A stretch of DNA of 64,000 nt from Schizochytrium sp. TIO01. Its lineage: Eukaryota; Sar; Bigyra; Thraustochytrida; Thraustochytriidae. The position numbers were made by a program, and so were the translations under genes. The notes under the pieces were generated by a model that worked only from the letters and a program-made list of their open reading frames with translations, was not told the DNA's origin and ran no database searches. Where the stretch lies: positions 6,592,668-6,656,667 of the forward strand of contig SMSO01000032.1 of NCBI GenBank assembly GCA_004764695.1, given 5' to 3'. Shown here one piece after another: positions 1-11,632 of this stretch (position 1 is the stretch's first letter; each line of letters starts with the position of its first letter).

Positions 1-1081
1 CATAGTTGGCTGCGTTTGCTGGATCAAGCGAATGCATAGCAATGCGATCATAGATTGGTCGCAACTTATGCAATAATGAAGCATGAGCTGAGTATCGGGA
101 ACTCAAAGCTGCTTTCATTCGGGTTACGCCTAAAAATGGAAAAAAGATGAAAGCCGCGGCGAGATGCAAGGCATAAGGGATCCCCATTGCAAAAGTACCA
201 TAGTTGAGAATCTTAATGCTTGCGTCAAAAATTTCCTCATCAGTACTGGATGAGGACTTAAAGTTTGCGTTGGCGAAAATCGCAACAGCAATGAGAGAGA
301 AGTTAACTAGCTGGATAATTGTGGCTGTTAAGTTTGTAGGATGCTTCCAGACCATGAGAATGAGCACCATGATTGCAAGCGATTGCAATGTAGCATAACC
401 GCCAAGGTTATTTAAGGAGACTGACGCCATGAAAACTGTGTACGCATAAATCAGGGGCCAGATGATCATAAAAATAAACGAGTGATTTACCTCCATGCCA
501 ATGCATGTTTGCTGCAAAGGGCGGAGCGGAAGGACGACAGTGTAAACAGAAATCAAATTGGTAAGGCTTCCACCATAAAGTCGAATAGTAGGAGAATATG
601 GCAGGAGGAGACCCACAACACAGACTATCACATGTCTGATGATGTTTTTCTCAATTTGAGTAAGCCCCATAACTTTATTCCACAGCTGTTTGAAAGGTCT
701 TAAACAAACTGGGGTTTCCTTTGCTTTTTTGTCTTCCGCTTCTCCATTTGCTGCAGGCGTTGCTGCTGGGGACTCTGATTCAAACCCAGATGATGATTCT
801 GGCCGATGAAGTCGACCAGAACGCCCTCCCTTGTCTAATCGATAAAGGCTGCGTTGTGAGATAAGGGACTCAAATCCAGATATATTCCTTAAATAATTTC
901 GAGCATAGTGTTCCACGCCTTCCTCAAGATCAGATTTGTCAATCTGCTCTTCGATCCGAGAGGCCGCTTCTCGCTCATCATTAACAGCCTCCCTGAGTTC
1001 TGTTCGAAGGCTTTCTTCACGCTTGTCTTCATCATATTCCTGAAACGGGGCTTCTGCCCCTCCTACATCTTGCTGAGCCAT
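1..1081 (-). CDS. FUSC/aromatic-acid-exporter-like membrane protein, copy 1 (partial, 3' end beyond window)
   Basis: An open frame runs from an ATG at 1081 to the left window edge (360 codons, no stop), so the C-terminal two thirds lie outside. Translation begins MAQQDVGGAEAPFQEYDEDK. The N-terminal ~130 residues are charged and presumably cytosolic. A block of about six membrane segments follows (roughly residues 145-305), including VVLPLRPLQQTCIGMEV and IIWPLIYAYTVFMASVSL. After it comes SSRYSAHASLLHKLRPIYDRIA, aligning with TRYSAHAVLLRRLRPVYGRIA of copy 2 and the matching part of copy 3. The frame is intact across the visible part, so this looks like a live gene rather than a relic. The family (FUSC, fusaric acid resistance-like; ArAE transporters) is known for membrane export of aromatic acids and similar anions. 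The substrate here is unknown. It is the downstream-most visible member of a head-to-tail array. Confidence 0.8.
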   Translation of the reverse strand, partial: MAQQDVGGAEAPFQEYDEDKREESLRTELREAVNDEREAASRIEEQIDKSDLEEGVEHYARNYLRNISGFESLISQRSLYRLDKGGRSGRLHRPESSSGFESESPAATPAANGEAEDKKAKETPVCLRPFKQLWNKVMGLTQIEKNIIRHVIVCVVGLLLPYSPTIRLYGGSLTNLISVYTVVLPLRPLQQTCIGMEVNHSFIFMIIWPLIYAYTVFMASVSLNNLGGYATLQSLAIMVLILMVWKHPTNLTATIIQLVNFSLIAVAIFANANFKSSSSTDEEIFDASIKILNYGTFAMGIPYALHLAAAFIFFPFLGVTRMKAALSSRYSAHASLLHKLRPIYDRIAMHSLDPANAANY

Positions 1082-2695
1082 GATGTTTGTCAAGCCCACA
1101 AGTACAGTCTCTAATTCTGTATTTTGCTATAAAATTTGCAGCTTGAAGTGCCTGAGTAAAGGTTAGGCACGAGAGTTAAATTCAAGAAATCACAGAGGAG
1201 CACAAAATTTCACCAGCAACAGTCTCCCTGTCTTGACAATTGATGATTAAATTCTGCAAAGCTCTGTCACTAGGCTGTACAGCTTTGGGTATTCTGCTTT
1301 CGCCAATAATAGCTTAAGAAACACCTGCAACGCGCGATCACAGCCAATACGCAACAGTGAATATGCTATGCTACAAGAACCACCAGCGGTTGCTCTTATA
1401 CCGCCTTTGCCTCCGTGAGCCCCCCCCCTTTGCAAAGGGCAGCCCACGCCCTTCTGGCAAGCAGGATACAGCTTTGCTCTTTGAGTTCGCCGTCTTGAAG
1501 AGTGGAGCGAGCTGATCAGAAGATCTGCAGCGAACTCTACCAAATGTTAGAAGGGTGTACGAAAGAGAAAAAAGTCCTGATCACTTTTCCGACTAACTTA
1601 CAGCGGAGCAGTGACTTGTTTGGGTTCCTTCGCAGTGGAGTCCTGGTGTGCAAGCTCGTCTCCACCAGAGCTAGATTATCCTTCCCGTGCCATTGATTGA
1701 TCCCATCTACTCGCAATCCATGCGAATTTTGTTTTCCTCACCTAAGTAACCATAAACAAACTAAGACTCGAGGAATCCTCACTTTTCTTTTCATTTTTGC
1801 TCAGTCGTCGCACAGAGTTTGACGCCGAACTGGAGAGCTTCGCATATCGATTGAAACCTATCGCACGAGGATGTGCAGGCGCGTTCAATCGCTGACTCTC
1901 TGCGCCCCTGGGCACGAAGTGGGCCCCAGGAGACTCGCGGGAGCCACTTGCGGAAGATCCTGTCACTTGGATTGGCGGTCTGGAAATTGTTGAAGGTACG
2001 ATCTTTCTCTATTGGCTTCTGCAGTTTAGGGTCCTTCGCGACCAGAACCCAAAGCATCTGAGAAGCTTGTGTTGCAGGCAATGATCTTACCAAATATTGG
2101 TCTTGGTCTGCAGAACATCAACTTAGCTCATCAGTTCTTCGCTATAAATTTACGTTCTTGCGCTACGCTGTGAGGATTTTACGTTGGTTACACGTTAGGT
2201 CAAGTGATTCAGGCTTCGAAGGAACAAGCTTCTGCGTGTCAGAAAGTCCGAAATCTGAGGCACAGAGGTCAAGACGAATGGTGGGGAGAGCAGAAGTCTC
2301 GAACCATGAGCGACGCCAGGAAGACGATGGGGTTTGAGTTGAACCCGCTTCATTGAACTGATTGTCTTTCAAGACCGATTTTATAAACGATGAATATATA
2401 AAGATCAATTAGATGAGATGTAATGTCTGGAAAATCCATGGTAAATGTTAAAGAGATCAATGCTTAGGGACTCCATTTCGACAGAAGCGGAGAGAAGCGA
2501 AAAGTGAGAAATGTTGAACAGTTGGGAAAGGTGATATTTTCAAAACTTATCAAACTTGGATGTATCAGAATTTAGAGAGAAAAAAAAAAAAAAACAGAAA
2601 CAGAGAGAAACAGAGTGGATCGTGAGAACGTAATAAATGCTGCAGTCCATGACGTACCTGAGTGATCCAATGACTTGACTTAATATGTGGGTTTT
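1082..2695. other. Spacer between paralog copies 1 and 2, no gene seen
   Basis: This 1.6-kb spacer holds the presumed promoter of copy 1 (immediately upstream of 1081) and the 3' flank of copy 2. Visible simple sequence includes a C run near 1420-1428 and an A run at 2580-2594. Short open frames on both strands overlap one another and have no recognisable domain. I see no pseudogene of the flanking family. Confidence 0.5.
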
Positions 2696-5600
2696 CTAAT
2701 TATTGTTGTTGTTGTTGATGGCGTAAATGTCGAAGGTATGTTGTTCTGCTTCCCGGAGGCGCTCTGCATAGTCAGGCACAGGAAGGTAGTTCTCCATGAG
2801 CGTAAATAGGTCGTCTAGCGCAAAGGAGATTTGCATCATGCTATCTGCAAAGAAAGGCAGATTAGCGAGAAGATTGAGGTCTCGAGATCCCATTATTTGC
2901 CCTAACAAAAGTTCATCATTATACGCTTGAGTTAGCAAATCTTGGAGCATCTCGTTCAGTAAATGGGGACTTGCTGCAAGTGGACGCAGGACCGGTAACG
3001 ATTCACGCTGTGACGAACCAAGCTGAGCGGCTGCGGTAGCAAAAGCCGAAGTCAGCCAGCGATTGACGGCAAAAAAAGAACGAGCAGTGGCAGGTTGCAT
3101 GGCAACAGTTGGATTGCCATCCTTATCACGCACGTAAATTCGGATGCCACCAAGGTGATGGAGCTTCCATAAGGAGTGCCAAATCAGACGTGTGCTGTCA
3201 ACAGCCTTGACGTACATTTCGTGTGGGGCATCATGGTTAACATGCTGCATTGTCTCAAGCTCGGCAGAACGAAGCTTGGGCATCATATTTACATAGAGAT
3301 CGTGAGCAATAACATGCTCAAAAGTTTCCACACGCATCAGCATCTCCTCGCCGCGTTCTGGACGCTCATAGCGTGCAGTGAGAACCTTTTCGTAGAGCAC
3401 CACAAAGTTGTGATAAGTATGCGAGAGTGTCTTGCGGATAAAGAAACGCCCGCTCGAGGGCCAAAGAAAGAACGCCAACACCAGGGCTGCTGCGCCACCA
3501 ATTGCTGAGGAGGCAACCACATATCCGGATTGGGACCAAGCATATCCCATATCAGCTTCAACGGTAGCAGTGGAAAGCATGGCGAGACTGACCACGGTAC
3601 GACAAGCTGAGAATCCAACATAACCATGAGCAGGCACAACACTACGAAACCAAAGGTAACCTCCAATAGTAGCCATCTCAACAGCAAAAAGAATCCAATA
3701 ATAATAGTCGGTCAGGCATGTGCCAATGCATGCAAGTTCCCATCCGACGCCAATGATGATTGCGCCGATTGCGATACCAAAAACACGATGCAAAGTACGT
3801 TCAATGACCAGGCCTGTCTGGGTCTTAAAAAGGATGAACTGAAACGAGACGTTTGCATTCAAAAGCTGAATACCAGTAAAGAGTGCATGTGAGTTTGTCA
3901 TAAGCCCGGGAAGAACAAGGCATGTGGTACCAAGCGCAAATTTGAACGACATTTTCCAGGTGTAGCTGGAAAAGAATTTTGTGCACCAATTCTCAACACG
4001 ACCCATTACGCTCTTTACTGGCTGATAGAAAGAGCGCCGGCTGGCATTGTAGTAAGAAGGCAGCTCAGTGTATTGAAATGGAAAAGTGTACTTCCATTCC
4101 TGGAACCAAAAGCTTGGTTGGATTTCATATTCACTGGCAAGGTCATGCCACACCTTTTCGTGTGCCTTAATTAGTTTGAGAAGAATGAGAACGTAGGTAA
4201 TAAGCTTGGTACGACGAAAGAATGTCTCTTTGTTCGGGCGGGAGAGGTTGTGCACGCGAGCAGCATGCGCTTTAAGCACACGCTCCATCCAAGTTACAGA
4301 AAGATCCTCAAGCTCGATCGCGTACTTATTGAGAGCCTCTTGCTCTTGCTCAAGAAGGCCAAGGAGTTGCGTTCGGTCTTTTGACCAGTCAACCTCATCG
4401 TGTTTAGGGGGTGGCAAGCTCACCAAAGTAGCCAGACGTTGTGCTCCAACCTCAAGGAGGATGTTGATCTTGGTAATAAGAAGAGGGATTTGGGTGCGTT
4501 CTAAGACCTTGCGATTAAGTTCTGCAGTGTCTAGTTCAACATTCTCTTGCTGTTCCTGCTCCAAGAAGCGCTCCTGCTCCCGCCGAAGATCTTTGCCAGC
4601 GCGTTCATCTCCACGGGACGCAAGGTATTGCTTGCGATGCAAGGCCCCGAATGCAGCTGAACGAGCAATACGTGTGACACTCAGGTTGCCATTGTAACGC
4701 TGGAGGTAGCGAATACCTTCTCCACGAAACATAAAGCGAGTTTCAAGAAGCGCTGCTGCAACCCACTTCTGACCGAGTGCAATCGAAGCAACTTCATGCT
4801 CATGTGCGGTCTTTAATTCTTGCAGAACTTCGTCAGGGATACCTGAGGGAGTGGTCTGCAGGGTTGGGTCAAAAGTGTACATGGCAATTCGCCCATAGAC
4901 AGGACGAAGTCGGCGAAGAAGCACAGCGTGAGCAGAGTAACGGGTGCTCAAGGCTTGGCGAGTCTGACCCACTGCAAACCATGGGAAGATCATTACAGAA
5001 CCAAGCCAGTGGAGAATTACGGATACTCCAAGCACAAAGGTTGCACCCGTAATGGTTTTAATGGATAGCCAAAACTCATCCTCAGCTACACTACCAAGGT
5101 TGACATCACGCCATACCTGAAGGTGCATGATGGAAAAAATAATGGTTTCAATCAAAATGCCAAGAATGATAGAGGGGTAAGAGAGCCCAATCATAATAGC
5201 AACCAGAACAGCAATTCCAAAGAGTGCGAGGAAACCAGCAATGTTGTGCAAAGTTACTGCAATCATAAAAACAGAATAAGCATAAAGGAAGGGCCACGTG
5301 ACGAGGCATGCTATGAATTGTTCAGTCTCAGCACCAATAAATGTATCATTGAATGGACGTAATCCAAGCACCAGAACGAAAATAGGAATAAGATATTCGA
5401 GATCGTTTCGCGAGAGTTCCCCGATACTAGGCATCCATTGCAGGATACATGCAATAAGTGCCACAACAGCATTCCGAGTGAGGACTTTCCAAAACCGGCT
5501 GGTCTTACCTGAGAAGAATGTGCGCAAGGAGCTCATGCATGAGCCAATTTGCTCTTTTGCTTTAGATGCTGCTGACGGCTTTTTCTCTTCTTCTTTTTCT

Positions 5601-5872
5601 GGGAGAGGAATGCAAGGGTTCCAAGACTCCGAATTCGGGTTTACGCCGTCATTCTGTGGATGGTACTCTTGATCTTCGGCTAGTGAAGTGATTTCTCTAA
5701 GACTCTCCTTTGCGTAAAGTTCTACTCTATTAAACAAATTGCCATGTTCTTCTGAAGATTCAAGATCTGAGACTTGGGAGCGCTCATTATGTGCAATTGT
5801 CTCAAGTTCTGAGCGCAGGCGGTCCTGTTCCGCATCTTCAGACCAGTCACCGAAGAGTTCGTTAGCTGCCAT
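2696..5872 (-). CDS. FUSC/aromatic-acid-exporter-like membrane protein, copy 2
   Basis: Single-exon protein of 1058 residues from an ATG at 5872. Layout: charged cytosolic N-terminus (1-125), first membrane bundle (about 131-300), a long helical cytosolic region (about 300-635) with a Q/E-rich stretch near 430-450, second membrane bundle (about 640-805), and a cytosolic C-terminal region. The two-bundle layout resembles fungal BRE4/ArAE_2 proteins, and the second bundle (LFKTQTGLVIERTLHRVFG followed by a Gly-rich helix) looks like the FUSC_2 core. These families export aromatic acids or other organic anions; plant ALMT channels are distant relatives. The actual substrate and membrane cannot be read from the sequence. 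The protein ends in a run of six Asn encoded by an AAC/AAT microsatellite just before the stop. It shares its whole length with copy 3 and its N-terminal third with copy 1. Confidence 0.85.
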   Translation of the reverse strand: MAANELFGDWSEDAEQDRLRSELETIAHNERSQVSDLESSEEHGNLFNRVELYAKESLREITSLAEDQEYHPQNDGVNPNSESWNPCIPLPEKEEEKKPSAASKAKEQIGSCMSSLRTFFSGKTSRFWKVLTRNAVVALIACILQWMPSIGELSRNDLEYLIPIFVLVLGLRPFNDTFIGAETEQFIACLVTWPFLYAYSVFMIAVTLHNIAGFLALFGIAVLVAIMIGLSYPSIILGILIETIIFSIMHLQVWRDVNLGSVAEDEFWLSIKTITGATFVLGVSVILHWLGSVMIFPWFAVGQTRQALSTRYSAHAVLLRRLRPVYGRIAMYTFDPTLQTTPSGIPDEVLQELKTAHEHEVASIALGQKWVAAALLETRFMFRGEGIRYLQRYNGNLSVTRIARSAAFGALHRKQYLASRGDERAGKDLRREQERFLEQEQQENVELDTAELNRKVLERTQIPLLITKINILLEVGAQRLATLVSLPPPKHDEVDWSKDRTQLLGLLEQEQEALNKYAIELEDLSVTWMERVLKAHAARVHNLSRPNKETFFRRTKLITYVLILLKLIKAHEKVWHDLASEYEIQPSFWFQEWKYTFPFQYTELPSYYNASRRSFYQPVKSVMGRVENWCTKFFSSYTWKMSFKFALGTTCLVLPGLMTNSHALFTGIQLLNANVSFQFILFKTQTGLVIERTLHRVFGIAIGAIIIGVGWELACIGTCLTDYYYWILFAVEMATIGGYLWFRSVVPAHGYVGFSACRTVVSLAMLSTATVEADMGYAWSQSGYVVASSAIGGAAALVLAFFLWPSSGRFFIRKTLSHTYHNFVVLYEKVLTARYERPERGEEMLMRVETFEHVIAHDLYVNMMPKLRSAELETMQHVNHDAPHEMYVKAVDSTRLIWHSLWKLHHLGGIRIYVRDKDGNPTVAMQPATARSFFAVNRWLTSAFATAAAQLGSSQRESLPVLRPLAASPHLLNEMLQDLLTQAYNDELLLGQIMGSRDLNLLANLPFFADSMMQISFALDDLFTLMENYLPVPDYAERLREAEQHTFDIYAINNNNNN
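2699..2716 (-). repeat. AAC/AAT trinucleotide repeat encoding a C-terminal poly-Asn tail
   Basis: Six consecutive Asn codons (AAC then AAT) sit directly before the TAG stop of paralog copy 2. Copies 1 (not visible at this end) and 3 give no support for the tail: copy 3 ends differently, in an EIVVA-type sequence. This looks like a microsatellite captured by the coding end. Confidence 0.85.
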
Positions 5873-8800
5873 TTGCCCCCCAAGGCTCTGTTTTTTTGTT
5901 TACTTTTTTTCGCTGTAACTTCAGTGATTTCAGATTTTGGTTTTGGTCACAATCAGACAACTATGTGTTACTTTGATGTCTCTTCAAATGGGCACAACAC
6001 ACAAATTGTTCGACTTGACTTGTGTCTTTCCACCCAAGATCACGTAGAAAGAACAGGCGAGGAAAACACAACTGATGAGAAAACAACGAAGTTGATAGAG
6101 AAGGGCAAGATCTTGAGATCCAACAGGAACCCTAGAATTGAAAAGTTGCGAGTGGCAAAGTCCCGAACACGTTCACGCAAACTTCCCCGTCACTCTTGTT
6201 GCACCGACCAATTCTGGGCCGGTTTTACTGACCTCCTAGCCTTCTTGCTATATTGGCAACAACACACCCACCAATAGCCTTTATCAGAGCAATTGAGGTA
6301 CGTAACGACGATCTTGCTTTGCAATGTACCCGCTTAGCGGTTCCTGAAGGATATTTTGATTGAGTTTTCGAAGAAAAAAAAAATCGCGAAGACTGGCTGA
6401 TCCCAATTTGGATCTGATCAGGTCGAGGTGAGGACGTTCCTATTCGGGTGGTTCTTGCAGGATCCGCACTGCTTTTACAAGCAGATGCCTTGACTTTTCT
6501 TCAGGGGTGCGTGCTAACTGATTCTAGGAGGTTCCCTTTTTATCAGTATAATGTTTGTTGGTCAATGCAGGCAACCAACGTGATTGGTACGTGTACAAGA
6601 TGAACCTCCAAAAACGTGGTTTGCCGTTGTTGTTGTCACTGTCTTTGCGACAAGGGCGCCTCAGTGACGTCTGCCAAGTTCACTGACGATTCTAAGGAGT
6701 TTAGTTTCTACAAGGATCTTGTGGGAATAAGATCTATAGGCAATGGTTTTTCTGTGGACCCTAATTGTCTCCAGAGGACAAGCAAAAGAAATGTGGCTGT
6801 GACGAGGGACTTTATCGAGCGAGATTCTCTAAATGACCTTCAAGCGTGTTGAAGACCTCTCCTTGTTTGCCAAGAACGTACCCTGCACAATCTCAATGCT
6901 CTTTCAACGCTTATGAAGGAGCTTCGTTCAAAGTTGTTGAATAACACTTGGGTGGAAGGCACCAAGTCAAGACGGAATGAAGTAATGCGTGGCCCTTTGC
7001 GTACCTGGACCCTCGGACTTGAAGCGAGAGCCTCCAAGCACCGTCTTCTGTTTCCAGGTCAATGCGCGATACTCACGCTTGAGCCCTGTATCGAAAGGGT
7101 TGATTCAGGAGCGAGTGCTCAGAGCAGAGTTGGTTGAAATGCCGCAAATTGACTGAAGACTGACGAAAATGTATCGAAATGTATCGAAACCGGCGACTGA
7201 TCAACCAAGTGATCACGACTCGGGCCGACTCGAGCCGACCGAGTAACCACGTGACTTGCTTGGCGAGTGGACAGATAAGGGACGTAGCCCGCTGCCGGCA
7301 GCCTTCACGAAGCCGACTGGAGTTGCACGCCTTGCGCAAGGGGAGCAGGCCAGAACCGGAGGTGGCTTGCCAGTTCCTCTGCTTTCTTTCCCTCCTTCGT
7401 TCGTTCTTTCTTTTCTTTAGTTTTTGTTGTTGTTGTGCTGTTGTTGACTCTTTGCCAAAGAGATGTGGCTGAAAGCAACCAGCCTACCCTGCTGGTTCGA
7501 AAGGTCTATGCTGATGTTCTTTGGGGAGGTCCTGTCACGTATCTACCAGACTAACAGCGTTGGTCATGCGCCGTGCAGTCGGCCGTGGCGTCTTCTGCAC
7601 AACGGGGCTTTTGGTCTCCAGAAATTCAATTCTGTTTTTTGTTTATCGATATTATTTATCTCTTTTCTTTCTTTTCTTTTTTCCAAAATAATCATTATTG
7701 GCCAAAAGTTGATTTGTAGTACCAACTTTGAATGAGTTTGCGCCAGTCTCTCTCAAAGTTTTTACGCTCTTTTCGCTTTACTTTTCAAAGTTCCTTTTCC
7801 TCTTTGTTTTAACTTTTCCTCATCATATTGAAGAACGAATAACAATCCATGAGAAGAGTGTATCAGGAAGTGAGAAAACCTGCCACCGAGTGACTCTTGC
7901 CATTGTTGGTGTTGTGTTTATTCTTCAACAAGCGCTATTACTCTCATCGTGTTTAAGCTGGAGACGTTGGGGTTTCCACGTTGATTCTATTGCTGTTGAT
8001 GCACGGGGTTTGATGGAGTTTGTCTGGATCACTCCTGTGCTATCTCTCTTCTCTAAAGCTATTTTCCAGAGCACTTCTTCTTCTTCTTCTTCTTCACTTT
8101 TTATTTTAAAAGCTTTCGGAAGTGCCTTTTCATCTAGTTTTCATAAGAGAACAACTGAATGAGACCTCCTCCTGCTTTTCCTTTCTTGATGCAGGCCATT
8201 ATCAGTGAAACACCGCCAGCCTATCGGCACAAAGCATCATGAAACTTAAGAGAGGCCACCGCGAAGTCGTGTAGATGCTAAGCTCCCGTGGCTAGCCCGA
8301 CATGCATCCGCTCTTGAAACTTTACACGCTCATTTCCAGCAGCCGATGATGGTAAAAAGTACGCGAGGGCCCTCATTTCTTCTTTTCTTTTTTTTGTTCT
8401 CTCTTTTATTGGTTTTGAAATAATCTTCAGGTTATTTTTAATTTAAATAAAGAAAAGAAAAAGTAAGATTAGAAAAAGAAAGTTTACTGGTCATTGAATG
8501 TTGGCACATATTCTCCGCACCAGAGACGCCAATAAGACGTCACGCCTTAATCACCTTTTGCGTCTCTCCTCCGCTTCTAACACTGGTCTCAAAAACCTGC
8601 GCCGTTTGATAAACAGTCTCAGAAAGCCCTGTGAAGCAAGGACTTCTTCACCGCAGCTGGTTGGGGGTTTGTTTGCCTCTTTTTATATTCTGACCTGGTT
8701 TGGCATTTGTAGAATACATGACAAGAAGACCATTGAGCTCTCGAGTAAACGACATTGAGGCAGGTGAGATAGGTACCCGAGGGATGTCTACACGTGGTGA

Positions 8801-10830
8801 TAATGGCCAGCAGCTGTAATCTCGCGCAAGAGCCCATCTTGGTCAAATTGATGCCTTCTTAAGTACCTGTGATTTACTTTCTTCAAAAGGGAAACAAATT
8901 CAGATGATAATAACTCTTCTTGAAATACAAGCGGGTCTGAGGCTGTGCACTCAGTGCTTGTTCTCCCTGATGGATGGCACCTAGGTACTAGTACGCATCA
9001 GCCACGCAAGAGCACAATCGACGGTTAAGTGGTTGTTCTGTCAATCTCAAACTATGCTCAAAAGCTTGAGTGGTCGTTTGTCTTTGGCTAATGGCAGTCA
9101 GATTCGTCACCATATTTCACAGCTTTTCTGCCAAGAGGAGTTCAGGCTTCCAGAAGTAGACAAAGCATCATCGTCGCCTCAACAATAGCCCTTGCTCTGA
9201 ATGAAAGTTCAACTTCCCGAGTTCGTGGAGGTCTAGCTATCTTCCCTTCCTAGTCGCCCTTCTCCGAACGTTGTTCCCCGATTTCTAGTTTGTCAATCAA
9301 TCTGTGCGAAACGCTCCTTCCGGAGGAGTAGTTCCTCTGACATCTTTAGGCGCGAGAGCTGAAACCCAGTTGAAACCAACTTATGGAGATTAGACGAAAA
9401 CCAGCATACAATAGACAATAAACAAATCAATTCTTCTCGTGTGTCCGCGCGAAGCGAGAAAGTCCATCCTAGACTTAGGCCGCTGCGCTTCCTCATCTTC
9501 TCCACTTTGTTTTTCTAATACTTCGACTTCATCGACACACAGCACTTTCTCTTTTTCTTTCTTTTTTTGCGGCTGTCTTTTCCAAAAGTAAAAAAGCCCG
9601 GCAGTGGAAAAGCAGAAAGCAAGAACATATCGCGGTTAACCTTCACAGCCTTCTTTCTTTTCTCTTGTGATGGCCATCATGGCCACACAAGTTGCTTGAT
9701 GCTATTCCAGCAACTTCACTTTAATGTACTAGGATGTTGCCGCTGTTGTTACTCGTAGAAAGAAGTGCCGGTAACGCCAGTATGATGATGTACTTTGCGA
9801 AGAATAAGTGGAGAGGTGAAGTAAGGACTACCATGGTATCTCATTTCTGCGCTTGCTTTTCATCCCACTTTCAAAAACGTGTTGGGCCTTGCTATTATTT
9901 CTGGTAGGATGTTTCTAGTCCCTGTCGGTGACGTCGCGTATGGGGGAATCGCCCTGATGACGCAGAAAGAGTCCGCTTCGTGACGATTATGAGCTCTTGA
10001 AGCCATGGTGTTCTTTTACGATGGAAGTAAAATATACCAAGCAACGGCGAAAGCTTCTTTCCTCCCAGCAATGTGTTCCCTCCAGTCAGCTGCGAACAGC
10101 ACGACTGGCCAGCACTGTTTCGCGAGCACACCGTCTCGCTTTGGACTCTTTTGTTGGCCGGCTGTCTCTCTCGTGCGCGCGTCTCCTGCTGTCGCTTGCT
10201 GCCTATGAAAAGTCAATTTTATAATCAATTTTAAAAAAAGTATTTAAAAAGGCATGATCATCATATGAGAAAATACATTAGTGCAAAGTTTTCTCTCACA
10301 CCTCCTTCTTCCCTCTTACTTTCATTTTTACTCCTTACTTTACTCACTTACCTTAGAATGTAAAGAGTGGACTTTTTATATTAGACGCAGACAGAAACTT
10401 TTTTTGATCTCCTCGTCATTCTTTACTTGAACTTTCGTGCCATGTGCCTTCATTCTGTCACTGCTTTTAATTAAAAAATTCAAGTCAATCCCCTTTGAGT
10501 TATATTTTGTTGTTTTAAATAAAACTTTTAGTCAGAAAAGGGGAAGGAGAGAGGGAAAGTTGTCAGATCTCTCGAAAGAAGAACACGTGTTGGATGAAGA
10601 GAAGAGGGCACCTTTTCTTCTCAGAAACGGCGAGAAGAAAAGTCGAAGGAGTGCCTAGCAAGCAAGCAAGCAGCCAGCCATGCAGTCAGCGCCACCGCCG
10701 CGTCATCCGCTTTATGCTCGCACCGCTGCGAGCTGGCCGGCTCTCATGCAAGTACTACACCCAAATGCTCGAGCACTCTTCGATATGATAGTTCAAGTGA
10801 TCGTGGCGTGCATTTGAAGTCTGAAAACTC
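5873..10830. other. Long spacer upstream of copy 2, no convincing gene
   Basis: Nearly 5 kb without a frame that I can defend. The first few hundred bases should hold the promoter of copy 2. The rest is mixed-composition DNA with T-rich stretches (for example around 7390-7440, 7660-7690 and 8090-8110) and a CTT run near 8072-8093. Open frames longer than 60 codons occur on both strands in the same places and carry no recognisable motif. I see no remnant of the flanking membrane-protein family. Confidence 0.45.
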
Positions 10831-11289
10831 CGCCCATCTTCAACTTTGAGCTCCAATCTCAGCTGGTGGGCAGGCAGCCGCCGCGCCTCGCCTCGCCGTC
10901 ATAATCACCCCAGCTGCTCCTGCTAGTGTCGTGCCTTGCCGCTGAAGCACAGGGCGTCGCCGTGGGCGTGCTGGGACCGGTTGGAGTCCGCGAAGGCGCC
11001 TGCAGACTTTAGCTAGGAAGTCGCCCGAAGTCCACGCGCCGGCGCCACCTTCCTGCCCCTCAGTTTGGGTTTGATGCTGATTGCCGTTCCTTTCTTTCCT
11101 TCTGTCTCGAGCCCGTCCACGCCGCCTGTCTTCTCCGCGCGCAGTCCTCCGCAGCGCGACATCGATGCGCCGGAGGCCGCCCGCTGAGTCCCTGCGCCGC
11201 CAAGGGAGACAAGGGAGAGCAGAGCGCATGTCTCAACTGGATGCGGCATTGGGAATTGCGAGTTTGAATGACCACAAACAGCTTCAACT

Positions 11290-11370
11290 TCAAATTTGAA
11301 TTCAAATTTGAATTTTGAATTCAAATTCAAATTTATTGAGTTCAAATTCAAAAAGCAAATTCAAAATTCG
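11290..11370. repeat. AAATTTGAATTC-type palindromic low-complexity block
   Basis: Alternating AAATTTG and AATTCAAA words make most of this stretch self-complementary over short distances. Related words (TTCAAATTTCGAAG, AAATTCGAATTC) continue more loosely to about 11470. It looks like slippage-generated DNA able to form hairpins, not a designed site. Confidence 0.75.
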
Positions 11371-11572
11371 AAGAGACCGTCCCTCAACGTTGATTCAGAT
11401 CTTGAAATTCAAATTTCGAAGAAGGTTTCCTTCAATTCGAGGTCCGCCCAATTTCGAAATTCGAATTCCGGTTTGGAGATCTCCGCTTCTTCAGAGCGTT
11501 CGAATCTCTCCTTCGCAATTCGAGACCCAAATACAAACCTTGAAGAAGCCCTCCGTTGCTTTCTCGTCGCCG

Positions 11573-11632
11573 CGCTCTGCCTCGGTCTCCGCCAGCGTCG
11601 AGCGCTCTGCCTCGGTCTCCGCCAGCGTCGAG
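11573..11632. repeat. Two exact 30-bp tandem copies
   Basis: A 30-base unit starting CGCTCTGCCTCGGTCTCC occurs at 11573-11602 and again at 11603-11632 without a mismatch that I can see. The unit is a multiple of three, so open frames across it stay open and gain a 10-residue repeat. Confidence 0.9.

Noticed and set aside
5873-6277. 134-codon plus-strand frame starting with a hydrophobic stretch
   Set aside because: It begins at a non-ATG codon directly in the promoter of paralog copy 2 and has no family features.
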